A DNA stretch of 64,000 nt. Source: Zygosaccharomyces rouxii. Lineage: Eukaryota > Ascomycota > Saccharomycetes > Saccharomycetales > Saccharomycetaceae. Both the position numbers and the translations under genes were made by a program. Position 1 is the stretch's first letter. Each line of letters starts with the position of its first letter. The notes beneath the pieces were generated by a model. That model did no database searches. It had not been told where the DNA came from and saw nothing but the letters and a program-made list of their open reading frames with translations. The stretch spans positions 434,001 to 498,000 of the forward strand of contig NC_012991.1 of NCBI RefSeq assembly GCF_000026365.1, written 5' to 3'. Shown in pieces: positions 29,301 through 36,711 of this stretch.

Positions 29301-32300
29301 TATCGATGATGGCACAGAATATCGATTTAATTATGCTTCTAAAATCCTTTTCTGGCCATTCAGGATCAACATTTTCGATATGCGGTACAATAATATAATC
29401 TGTAATTCTTTTAAAAATACTGAAAATATTGACCATAATTCTTCTTGCATCATGTTCTCTGCTGCTAGTGTTATCCAATGCCATAGTCATGCTAGACCTA
29501 GAAGGTCTGGTGCTTGTCTCATCCGATCCACGTCTTTGTATTGCCTGTCTCAGAGGAGACCTAATGTTTCTAACCGCTGGTGAAGTACCGGTAGAAATGG
29601 TTGAAAAGTCACCGGCAACAGCAGTACTACCACTACCACCGCCGATACCACTGACGTTAGCACCTTGTGATCTTATGCTACTATGTGGAACTCTATCGGC
29701 TTCTAACGCTTCTGGTGATATAAGTATGGATGTCTTTTTTGCAGTAGACGAAGTACCTGAAACTCGCCTTGCTTTAGGAGCAATTAAATGACCAAATTGA
29801 ACGTCAGTTTGATTAACAGGGGTGTTCACTAAGCTAGCTTCCGATGATGAGGAAGTATTGGAATTGGTTCGTACTACCGCTTGGCTATGACTACTATTGT
29901 AAAAATCCAATGCAGAGCCGCTGGTGGGAGATCCAATGGGTGCGTGTTGTGCATTAGATAAAGATGCAATGGATGATGATGATGATGAAGCTGCGCTTAT
30001 CTTGAAAAGTTGACAACCATTACCACCATCTAAAACTGTTCCATCTAAAATTGATGAAACCAAATGTGTGACCTTACCATCAAAATATGGTAACGATTTC
30101 ATGATGAGATCTGGTACCCAATAAAACAAAGTCTTCAAAAATTCGGCTGTCGTGAGAGCAGTCCCTTCTCTAAGTTCCCTTGTACTCGGTAAATGGAAAA
30201 AGACTCTAAAACCTTCTGTGTAGAGTGTCAACCGTTTCAAATTAGAACCTGATCCTACATCATTTAATTGTAGATGTGAAAGAAATGCATTTTGTTCTAA
30301 TTGAGTTGATGCTGCAAAAAATTCAATCTGCAAACGACAATAGGCCGTTGGATGACGTGCGAGACATTTCTGTAAATATGGATTTAACTTTGCCTCTTTT
30401 TCCCAATTTTTACCTAGATCTAGATTGCATGCCAATATAGGGAAAAGCCTTTTACAAAATAAGACTGAAGGTACTGACGTATCAACCAGCGATACTGAAG
30501 AGGCCATTGTGAACAGTGTAATTAACGATTTAATTGTATCCATGATCGCTCGATCAGCTACTAAGTGTACGCCTGTGATGTTTTTCACTATAGTAGTGAC
30601 CATTTTAACGCTTCTTTTCTTCGACGATGGTAATGTAGTCAACTTTTTCAATCCCTGAGTAAAATGTTTTATACTACCTCCAATTGGTCTTTCCCTTTCT
30701 TCAGTATCAGATTTCGCATTATTAGAATTATTACTCTTGACATCAGGGACATTTTTAAAAGAGGTCGCATTCAATTCTGTGAAAACGTCAGGATCCAACA
30801 TCAATAACGTCATTAAAAATTTTAGAACGCTTGTATGAGATAGAGATTCTGATCCATCTGGTGTTGTATAAAGTTCTAAAACGTTACGCATGTGCGGTAC
30901 CTCGGGTTGTATAGGTCTTGCGTCTGAATGCCACCTGTCTAAAGATTGATCTTCAGATTCCGAAAGATTAATATCTGAACCATTAGAACCGGTCGAAAGT
31001 GCAGAAGAAACTGACATAGAAGATGATGCTGATTGGGGCGTCGGTAGTTCCCTGGAATTATGAGTGCTGCTACTATTACCACCAGCAGTAAGACCAATGC
31101 CACTACTGCTGTTCATGTTACCGTTAGTACTATTAGTATGAGTGGTTACTGAAGTTAATAGACTAGAAACGTTGAAAGTGGAATAAGTTTCTTCAAATAA
31201 AGCAGATGCTAACTGTAAAATGGGCCTGGCAATTTCATCTTCATTTACAGAAGAAGAACTTGATGTCGAACTAACATTATCATGACTGACAAAGCTTGCC
31301 GTAGCACTACTAGTACTACCATTATTACCGCTAATGCTTCCACCACCGCTACTGCTTCCACCACCACTAATGCTTCCACCGCTACTACTAGATCCCGTAC
31401 TTCTTCTTAAGAGACGGAAAACGTGGGTATATTCTGCTGGCCTACCTATTATCCAAAACATTAATGTTCTGGAAGCGTAATGAAGTAATAGACAGTGATA
31501 GATTGTTTTCCTCATATTATTAGCCATGCCTCTTACCATATCCAAATAACGGGCAACATTTCGTTTGTTCAAATAAACACAACCGAAAAGATCCATATAA
31601 TGTAAAACACCTTGCTCAATACCAACATGATTTTCTAAGAAAGGTTTCAAAACCGTCCGCCTCAAATACCTCGTAAACTCTGCAGGGTTTGCCGCGGATA
31701 TAAATCTGAGAATATAATTAACGGTTAAATCAACTTTATTGGCACAGCCAGTACCATTACGTTGCCTTAAGAATTGTTGCTGCGAGGGTAAAATGTTTGC
31801 AGACACCAACGAAGTGTTACCATACAGCTGCTGGGACATACCTCGCAAAATATGTAAAGCATTTGTATCGAATTTTATTCTACCACATAGATCTAGTAAT
31901 CTAAGGGCAATTTCCGGGTCCAAAGGCTGTGGCGATACCGAATGGAAACATGGTCGATGCGTAGAAAATCCGATAACTCTACCAATACCACCGCCTCTTG
32001 GTTCTCCCGTACGCTTAGCTTCAATACCTTCCCACACATTTTCCATATTATCACTTAAAAGCCGTACTAGCACCAAAATAGACTGTATCTGTTCTTCATT
32101 CAATTGTAAAATGTTCTGCTGTTTACCCAAAATAGATTCAATTACTTCTAGGGAAGCTTGTACCACAGGATCAAAACCTTGTGAATAGGAAACGTCCATT
32201 ATTATACCCCTATGCATAAGAAAAACCTCGTTACTTTCTACATCATGATATTGACCATGGCCCACTTCGTGTGGTAGAATCGGTAGGATTCTCTCCCAAT

Positions 32301-32337
32301 ACATGTGGTTTACTAAGGAGGGCACTGGACCAACCAT
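23353..32337 (-). CDS. IRA2: Ras GTPase-activating protein, single IRA1/IRA2 orthologue
   Basis: Giant neurofibromin-type RasGAP of 2994 aa (Ira1 3092, Ira2 3079) that stimulates GTP hydrolysis by Ras and so lowers cAMP/PKA signalling. The GAP domain spans roughly residues 1590-1800. The arginine finger is in LRRNSCATRA (about residue 1652) and the FLRFFCPALVSPE motif is at about 1766. A Sec14-like/PH module follows (YYLVLDCTHFDEHEID near 2000). The N-terminal third has Ser/Gly/Asn-rich tracts around residues 315-470 and 760-960. The frame is uninterrupted. Neighbours match both YBR140C and YOL081W, so it is the unduplicated ancestor of both; the symbol is one of two equally valid choices. 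Confidence 0.93.
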   Translation of the reverse strand: MVGPVPSLVNHMYWERILPILPHEVGHGQYHDVESNEVFLMHRGIIMDVSYSQGFDPVVQASLEVIESILGKQQNILQLNEEQIQSILVLVRLLSDNMENVWEGIEAKRTGEPRGGGIGRVIGFSTHRPCFHSVSPQPLDPEIALRLLDLCGRIKFDTNALHILRGMSQQLYGNTSLVSANILPSQQQFLRQRNGTGCANKVDLTVNYILRFISAANPAEFTRYLRRTVLKPFLENHVGIEQGVLHYMDLFGCVYLNKRNVARYLDMVRGMANNMRKTIYHCLLLHYASRTLMFWIIGRPAEYTHVFRLLRRSTGSSSSGGSISGGGSSSGGGSISGNNGSTSSATASFVSHDNVSSTSSSSSVNEDEIARPILQLASALFEETYSTFNVSSLLTSVTTHTNSTNGNMNSSSGIGLTAGGNSSSTHNSRELPTPQSASSSMSVSSALSTGSNGSDINLSESEDQSLDRWHSDARPIQPEVPHMRNVLELYTTPDGSESLSHTSVLKFLMTLLMLDPDVFTELNATSFKNVPDVKSNNSNNAKSDTEERERPIGGSIKHFTQGLKKLTTLPSSKKRSVKMVTTIVKNITGVHLVADRAIMDTIKSLITLFTMASSVSLVDTSVPSVLFCKRLFPILACNLDLGKNWEKEAKLNPYLQKCLARHPTAYCRLQIEFFAASTQLEQNAFLSHLQLNDVGSGSNLKRLTLYTEGFRVFFHLPSTRELREGTALTTAEFLKTLFYWVPDLIMKSLPYFDGKVTHLVSSILDGTVLDGGNGCQLFKISAASSSSSSIASLSNAQHAPIGSPTSGSALDFYNSSHSQAVVRTNSNTSSSSEASLVNTPVNQTDVQFGHLIAPKARRVSGTSSTAKKTSILISPEALEADRVPHSSIRSQGANVSGIGGGSGSTAVAGDFSTISTGTSPAVRNIRSPLRQAIQRRGSDETSTRPSRSSMTMALDNTSSREHDARRIMVNIFSIFKRITDYIIVPHIENVDPEWPEKDFRSIIKSIFCAIIDTDANLQQTAQSFMDVLINYMSEFSENVSPRTTCGYYKLYSYTITLFSSSLFDLKLDNQKREAILDIVVKSLKVRGRLGRNVELTDVNFDEFLEVERSTFPLIFGTVGRGLFVSLYCNRSNVQRLVKAAYREFYMEIIFHGKISGHLDPSWADNLAFVKSMSEDNYVPSGSVAFQRRLRINILKFVKHPNAILFDAMSFIYKKWMSLANVKNMNQEESSDFRSFGGMIASLSGVLLTVDTVRYPNLSDMRIDLGHQINYFISKQCNWLNKPELLTRESARDILSTELHPFAFKSLFSNLKLKIDELKELDLTAPGHELSFVLLEQIIIILRTILRREDDDKIMILFSVDVINFIDDMVEILEKMPNDSIKFFKAVIHMSKVFRAMESAEGNLGIVGHYNLKNKWLKLVTIWFKFTMDREYDIGNISKPHREMDLRKRDVDILLIDTAIECSKALAFLTKNVPLEVPPSVSEEELKRSKYVVFGNHFNILLKGLERSTDLDSYPPSLKHKISVLNENVIISLTNLSNANVDAGLQYSFPMGFSKDNNIKIAFLKVFINIVNNYSACQGQEEESKLRAQNNIILVGLKNPSSVINFTKICPANEIDSLAAGLVNAFDSRNASILLVMELIKYEIKNAPRHMDILRRNSCATRALSLFARNKGNEYLVRVLRPVLSELINSEEHFEVEKLNPHDPGTDVQVALFVKYMTLLVDAITSSVDIFPTELVVLCQTIFSAVEDKFPLYVYVAVGSFVFLRFFCPALVSPESESIIEISEAPYKRPFITLAKVIQSLANGSDNVARWPVLESQSQFLEECRDRIFEFLREICETKRDVNIPINLDPTPIPFDFNYIHKYIYLFELDMRKANLDEFQSFSEFPHLKQRFLTIDENMAILGQPREELRNEIPQCIIDSKEEYPQLYEFMSRHAFRSIAVFDTTNTFVHESMSSDGLPIITLTFSSFRSKNIEIETIIYRTFQIYARIWSVKYYLVLDCTHFDEHEIDVVKLTSLFNNLVPPIAIQNCCGYYYFNITEKFVNQWNKLFTKANPFVAHKVPQHFVNSYSQSDFVKSLGLGAQSMEVISDVRVSLHDVALYDERKKRFTPVSLKIGNRFFQVLHETVKRYKIHGWDHLVDMKFNEVFQINNVSSVNITSNTGVTSEFTVSLEGGRILIFSSPKYLEIVKMFYYALAKIDDEYGMVSLASDAEDTVTDTDKDEHEQRCKTVCHLLLIIMVGLFSEDETVKNVSYNLLAATQDTFKLDFGTRFHSSPEVHVPGDCGTFLCLLAKSIAKASPDLTRYVLEYFINGLLNQVIPFNFVPQTIFCLSYWVPNVYRHVYLMDEEEGPEVTAKIIRGLIRLTVLEPSFTAVYLQQIWHHLALEGRLTFLIVEEVLNQALDRDSENRDWKKLLPLLNALPTVEVTSHIIGRLMDMIKSFLPSLRLETFTQSWSELTILVKAIVPLFFESPLMAQMFLPEALFIASLLIDVGPNEIRSSLYELLMNICHSLTINDSLPESDKQKLDGVCTTFFRQRFRFMFGFSQYKGRTMQSFSVSSFASKFAALEQFTTNLVYLMDYSGKLEAPQWKTRYKKYLVDAVFNNDSFLSARAMMILGIIGKTNTSEVLCKNLLDETLKVYSDPHITDEHLFLVIAHVFTYSKVVEGLDPSLELMKQLFWLSAVLVESPSSVIFEGGFLFMTNCLNRLYENHFASDKENRLLTPILMRSRFFVESYLAELEEHNDGIWSEKNFAHNILLMICRGCSVPSLKSAAIEFLQVQFRNSYREHSIYPESTHYLCYLFFIYLLLPPEKFHSIWNEVKPKDDHLIGLDNNNYLPKCLLKWISSNRECPNITLYQGAILFNSTLSDEPCKLRFALVMRFLIKTNPPCVFNFYMATRKELRRISALEMTSDCVPVSFDVLRMMLRHSEVSVLDEYHESSLARIKQRGLGFITKIDVSDQSVTDILAVLDSQDDLIYRRKRAITVILSRMSCFQEGV

Positions 32338-33069
32338 TTTCTCTATTTTAAAAGGGAGTCGGGATAAAAGAATCTTAATACTATCAACGTTCGGGATAAA
32401 GAAAGAACAAAATGTTGACGAGTAACTACTGAGAGAAGCTCACAGAACTATGGAATTTCAATGTTACCACTATGGAAAGTACCTTCCTTTCTCTTTTTTT
32501 CAACTCAAAAAGACCTATTCCTGATATTTATCTTTTCTCCTTCTTCTTGTCCTCTTTCCACCTCTTGTATCACTACCAGTTATTGTTATTATTATCAGTA
32601 TTGGTCCCAATCTTCTTCTTCTTCTTCTCCTTTTACTCCTACTACTGGTTCTCAACAGGTCTTGCTGATACTGGTCGTCGTTGGGTTTAGTTCCTGTTGG
32701 TAGTTGTTAACTTGTTCTCATGGTGGCAAGATGACTTGATCCTTTCTTTTTAGGAAGATATTCAAAAGAAAAAAGAGACGCAGTCTCTTTCCTTCCTTTT
32801 CTTTTTTGGGTGATCCTTCCTTCTTTAACGCCGCAACGGGGAAGTGAAATAGGAAAAAGAAATGGGTCCGATATCTGTGGGGAAAACTGTACAGAAAGAC
32901 AAAAAGAAGGAAATTAAGGGTTGTGCGGGTAATGTAAAATACTGTATGTCTGCCCCGCAGCGGGCTTTCATTTACCAAACGCGGTAAACCGGACATGTTG
33001 CGTCCGGTGTTCGCTATGCCTACTGAGACCGCTGAAAGCTGCGGGATTATCGATCAGAAGTAATACCTT
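32338..33069. promoter_or_regulatory. IRA upstream region
   Basis: These 732 bp separate the IRA start from the tRNA gene. The first half has a long pyrimidine-rich (CTT/TCC) tract from about 32530 to 32640. The second half is richer in GC and contains an inverted repeat with Gal4-type spacing (separate entry). Open frames here have repeat-like composition and no recognisable homology. Confidence 0.5.
32989..33007. promoter_or_regulatory. CGG-N11-CCG inverted repeat (zinc-cluster type site)
   Basis: CCGGACATGTTGCGTCCGG has 6-bp inverted arms and places CGG (32990-32992) and CCG (33004-33006) exactly 11 bases apart. That is the spacing recognised by Gal4-class Zn2Cys6 dimers. It lies 652-670 bp upstream of IRA and 63-81 bp downstream of the tRNA 3' end, so its target, if any, is unclear. 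Confidence 0.45.
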
Positions 33070-33140
33070 TGCGCGAGCCGGGAATCGAACCCGGGGCTCA
33101 ACAATGGGAACGTTGAATTTTACCACTAAACCACTCGCGC
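33070..33140 (-). tRNA. tRNA-Gly (anticodon CCC)
   Basis: The minus strand folds as a complete cloverleaf of 71 nt with a perfect 7-bp acceptor stem (GCGCGAG with CTCGCGC) and discriminator A. The A box is TGGTTTAGTGG, the T arm is CCGGG-TTCGATT-CCCGG (B box GGTTCGATTCC), and the anticodon stem holds the loop TTCCCAT, giving anticodon CCC for GGG codons. There is no intron. The sequence closely resembles S. cerevisiae tRNA-Gly(CCC). No run of four or more T follows within about 100 nt on the coding strand, which is unusual for Pol III termination. An E-box TCACGTGA (33208-33215) lies about 70 bp upstream. Confidence 0.97.
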
Positions 33141-33224
33141 ATAGAAATTCTCATAAAAGGGTTTTGAGCGTATGCATCCGTGTCGGTAGAGACTCTCCAG
33201 CGTAGTTTCACGTGACTATGTACT

Positions 33225-34238
33225 CTATAGCATAATACAAAAATTGTTAAAACCTGGTTTATCGTGAAATTTGTGCTTCTTGGTGAATTTGTCGTAGCCT
33301 TCCTGATTCTTCGAACTAGTACGACGTAATAACATGTAGCACAATTTTTTGGATTCGTGGTATTTCACCATTGAATAACCCAAGAATTCCATTAATTGCG
33401 TAAAATGGTTCTTGCTCATGTACCTCGAATGGTTAATACACGGTAGCGGTAACACGACGAACAGATAGCCATTTTCTCTGAGAAAATGTTCGAATCTCAT
33501 GCACATCTGTCCTCTTTGTATCGGTGTCGGGACGAAATTTAACACCAGTGAACAGGATACAAAATCGAACTTTTCACCTTCGTCCTTAGGCAGCGGTCTT
33601 TGCATGAAATCTTGTTTTTGAATGCCTGGTTGTGAACTTTCTAGGTCTATTCGTATTACAGGTTCGAAAAGTCCACAAGTACTTATTCGATTTTCAGTAC
33701 TCAAAGAACCAATTTCTAAGGCGCTAAGAGAACCATCGCTTCTGTGACCTAATTCTTGTAGCCATTGTACTAGTATTTTAGAGGAGTCGCCACCCCTGTT
33801 ATTTGTCTGTCCCACACGGCTTGCCAATTGGTAATCCCTGAGCCCACCACGACTATGAATCTGATTCATAATGTATCCAAGGCATTGGACAAGTTCTTGT
33901 TCAGATTGCAGACTTTGCGCTTTGAGCAGTTGTGGTTCCATATCATCCCTTGAGGTGCCTATTTCGTACTGCCGTTTCATTTTGGGATTAAGAGAATCGT
34001 CAATGGTTTTCTTATTAGCGTCTTCGTCATTATCCACCAGTGATATGCCTAGTTTGTTGCATAGAATACGTCTTTTATTGATTAATAAATGGAATCTTCT
34101 GATAATCCTTCTAGATTTAGTAGGCTTGATGCTAATTGGAACATTCCCAGATACCTGACGACCGGTGATCGTCTTCCTTTTCCTGGATATCATTGCTGAC
34201 CTTTTTTTCATTATGTGAAACTTTTCATCGAAGCTCAT
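33225..34238 (-). CDS. BMT2: 25S rRNA (adenine-N1) methyltransferase Bmt2
   Basis: Nucleolar SAM-dependent enzyme that makes m1A at the 25S rRNA position equivalent to A2142. The ATG at 34236-34238 (MSFDEKFH) gives 337 aa, the same length as the S. cerevisiae protein. The frame upstream starts only with TTG. The N-terminal 65 residues are strongly basic. The Rossmann core contains LSALEIGSLSTENRIS (SAM motif I), VIRIDLESSQPGI, and FDFVSCSLVLNFVPTPIQRGQM. The start codon sits inside a palindromic PAC motif, so a downstream Met (codon 10 at 34211, or codon 16) is a realistic alternative start. It corresponds to YBR141C. Confidence 0.9.
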   Translation of the reverse strand: MSFDEKFHIMKKRSAMISRKRKTITGRQVSGNVPISIKPTKSRRIIRRFHLLINKRRILCNKLGISLVDNDEDANKKTIDDSLNPKMKRQYEIGTSRDDMEPQLLKAQSLQSEQELVQCLGYIMNQIHSRGGLRDYQLASRVGQTNNRGGDSSKILVQWLQELGHRSDGSLSALEIGSLSTENRISTCGLFEPVIRIDLESSQPGIQKQDFMQRPLPKDEGEKFDFVSCSLVLNFVPTPIQRGQMCMRFEHFLRENGYLFVVLPLPCINHSRYMSKNHFTQLMEFLGYSMVKYHESKKLCYMLLRRTSSKNQEGYDKFTKKHKFHDKPGFNNFCIML

Positions 34239-34300
34239 CGCGATGAGCTTTGAAAATATTATCTGAAAAATTTCAACATTCGAGATGAGATGAGATGAGC
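34231..34300. promoter_or_regulatory. Compressed bidirectional PAC/RRPE promoter of BMT2 and MAK5
   Basis: A perfect 20-bp palindrome AAGCTCATCGCGATGAGCTT (34231-34250) holds two opposed PAC motifs. It is followed by RRPE TGAAAAATTTCA (34264-34275) and three GATGAG repeats (34284-34299). The annotated BMT2 ATG (34236-34238) lies in the palindrome and the first MAK5 ATG (34295) lies in the last repeat. Confidence 0.8.
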
Positions 34301-36550
34301 AATACAAGAACTACGGTAAAGAAAATGGTTAAAAATCATGGTAAGGCTCTCAAGAAATCTAAGCTTGGACCTTCAAAAGCAGCTAAAAAAACCCAAGCTA
34401 AAAAAAAGTCAAATGCTCCTCAAGGTAAAGTTGTAGGAGCTACTGAATTGAATTGGAAAAAAGTTGATATTCCTGATACTTTGGATGATTATGGTGGATT
34501 CTACGGATTAGAAGAAATTGACGGTGTCGATGTTAAAGTCGTTGATGGGAAAGTTCAGTTTATTGCTCGTGATGAAACTGCCGTGAAATCAAAGGACGAT
34601 GAAGCCAAATCTGAACCTGAGAATGAAGAACCAGCGCAAGAACAGGACCAGACAAATGAAGAAGCAGAGCAAGAGCAAGAGCAAGAGCAAGAGCAAGAGC
34701 AAGAGCAAGAGCAAGAGCACAAATCTGAAGAAGAAGAACAGGAATCTGATGATGAAGAGCAGGATCAAGATGAAAATCAAGAACTGAAACCCAACGTTTT
34801 CAATTCCGAATTGAATTTAGAAGATTTTTCTTCTCCAGAACTCCCAGAATGGCAAAAAATTGCACCTTTATCCTTCACAGTTCTTAATGGCTTGTCCCAA
34901 CAGGGCTTCACTAAGCCAACCGATATTCAAAAGGAAGTCTTACCTTTAGCTCTCAAAAATGAGGATATTATGGGTAAAGCCGCCACAGGTTCGGGTAAAA
35001 CTTTGGCCTACGGTATTCCATTGCTAGAAAGTTTGGTTCATGAACCCGATCACAGTAAATCTATCGGTTTAATATTTACCCCCACGAGAGAGTTAGCTCA
35101 GCAGGTTACTCAACATCTAAAGAAATTGGGCCAATTGATTATTCAAAAATCAAAATTTGCCATATTACCGCTAACAGGTGGTCTTTCCATTCAAAAACAG
35201 GAACGTATTTTAAAATATGAAAATAGTGCAAGAATCGTCGTGGCAACTCCGGGAAGATTTTTAGAGCTAATTGAAAAGAACATCGACTTGATTCCACGTT
35301 TTGCTCGTATCAATACATTGGTATTGGATGAAGCTGATAGGTTATTGCAAGATGGTCATTTTGATGAGTTTGAAAAAATTTTGAAACTATTGGGTGGTGC
35401 TCGTAAGAGCTTTGACAAAACTGGTTGGCAAACAATGATTTTCTCTGCTACTTTCTCATTAAGTTTATTCAGTAAATTGGCCACTGCGTCTTGGAAATCG
35501 TTGAAGAAGGATGAAGACGAAATGGAGCAAGTCTTGAAACATTTGATGCAAAAGATCCGGTTCAAATCAAAGCCAGTCATCGTTGATACTAATTCGGAGG
35601 AAAAGATTAAATCTCAAATTAGAGAGTCATTGATAGAATGTGGACCTATGGAGCGTGACTTGTATTCCTACTACTTTTTAGCAATGTATCCTGGTACTAC
35701 CCTAATCTTCTGCAATTCTATTGATTCTGTTAAGAAATTATGTGCATACTTCAACAACTTAAAAATCGATGCATTCCAAATTCACTCTTCCATGACTCAA
35801 AAGAATCGTCTCCGTAGTTTGGAAAGATATCTACAGAAATCTGCTCAAAACGATAGTCAGAATAAAGCTACAGTTTTAGTTGCCAGTGACGTGGCCGCTA
35901 GAGGTCTGGATATCCCAGGAATTAAACATGTTGTGCACTACCATTTACCAAGAACCGCGGACACCTATATTCATAGGTCTGGTAGAACAGCTCGTGCTGA
36001 TAACGAAGGTGTCTCCGTAATGATCTGTTCACCAGAAGAAGCTATGGGACCACTAAGAAAGCTAAGAAAGATGTTAGCTGATAAGAGCGCTGAAGACGAA
36101 TATACCAAGCATAAAAAATGGCAGAAGGAGGTTCCTCTATTACCGATTGAACTGGATATTGTCAATGAATTGAAAGAGCGTGGTTCATTAGCCAGTGAAT
36201 TGGCCGAGCATCAATTGGCTTTAACATCTATCAATAAGCAAGATAATTGGATGCAGAAAGCCGCTGAAGATCTAGGAATTGATATTGATTCTGATGAAGA
36301 ATTCATGGATTCGAACAAGAGTAAGAAACAGAAAAAAACCATGGGCAAAGTTGAAGCCAAGCAAGCGAGAGCATATTTGAATCAACTTTTGAGTCGCCCC
36401 ATTAGAAAGGACAGACGACAAAAGTATTTGACCGGTGGATTTGTCAATTTAGCTGATAATATAGTCAAGAAAAGAGGCCACGAATCGATTATTGGTCATG
36501 ACAAAGTAGATGCTCTCGAAACTCTCAAGAGTAAGAAAAGGAGAAAGTAG
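34295..36550 (+). CDS. MAK5: DEAD-box RNA helicase Mak5 (60S biogenesis)
   Basis: Nucleolar ATP-dependent RNA helicase for 60S assembly; 751 aa against 773. A basic N-terminus is followed by the Mak5-specific DIPDTLDDYGGFYGLEEIDG block (about residues 55-75) and an acidic region with an (Glu-Gln)8 tract. The helicase core begins near 185: Q motif GFTKPTDIQ, motif I ATGSGKT (about 231), TPTREL, TPGR, DEAD in LVLDEADR, SAT, then VASDVAARGLDI and HRSGRTAR. The tail is lysine-rich. Starts at 34295 or 34325 (Met11, better AAAATGG context) are both possible, since the first ATG overlaps the PAC repeats. It corresponds to YBR142W and shares a tiny divergent promoter with BMT2. Confidence 0.95.
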   Translation: MSNTRTTVKKMVKNHGKALKKSKLGPSKAAKKTQAKKKSNAPQGKVVGATELNWKKVDIPDTLDDYGGFYGLEEIDGVDVKVVDGKVQFIARDETAVKSKDDEAKSEPENEEPAQEQDQTNEEAEQEQEQEQEQEQEQEQEHKSEEEEQESDDEEQDQDENQELKPNVFNSELNLEDFSSPELPEWQKIAPLSFTVLNGLSQQGFTKPTDIQKEVLPLALKNEDIMGKAATGSGKTLAYGIPLLESLVHEPDHSKSIGLIFTPTRELAQQVTQHLKKLGQLIIQKSKFAILPLTGGLSIQKQERILKYENSARIVVATPGRFLELIEKNIDLIPRFARINTLVLDEADRLLQDGHFDEFEKILKLLGGARKSFDKTGWQTMIFSATFSLSLFSKLATASWKSLKKDEDEMEQVLKHLMQKIRFKSKPVIVDTNSEEKIKSQIRESLIECGPMERDLYSYYFLAMYPGTTLIFCNSIDSVKKLCAYFNNLKIDAFQIHSSMTQKNRLRSLERYLQKSAQNDSQNKATVLVASDVAARGLDIPGIKHVVHYHLPRTADTYIHRSGRTARADNEGVSVMICSPEEAMGPLRKLRKMLADKSAEDEYTKHKKWQKEVPLLPIELDIVNELKERGSLASELAEHQLALTSINKQDNWMQKAAEDLGIDIDSDEEFMDSNKSKKQKKTMGKVEAKQARAYLNQLLSRPIRKDRRQKYLTGGFVNLADNIVKKRGHESIIGHDKVDALETLKSKKRRK
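34667..34720. repeat. GAGCAA hexanucleotide repeat in MAK5
   Basis: Eight perfect GAGCAA units plus GAGCAC encode a Glu-Gln repeat in the acidic linker before the helicase core. The near-identical DNA units indicate recent slippage. Confidence 0.9.
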
Positions 36551-36711
36551 TTAGGTTATAATGTATTTTAAAATGTTGTATGTTTAATTTAATATACAGT
36601 TAGTTAATTAATTCAATTATGGATATAGCGGCAGGGGAAAAAGAGAAAAAAATTACAAGGAAACAATTATACACTTACAAAATACTCCATCTCTTGGGGG
36701 TTTTATCATGC

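Noticed and set aside
32461..32703. Pyrimidine-rich frames (Ser/Tyr/Phe-rich) upstream of IRA
   Set aside because: They are simple by-products of a CTT/TCC-rich promoter tract.
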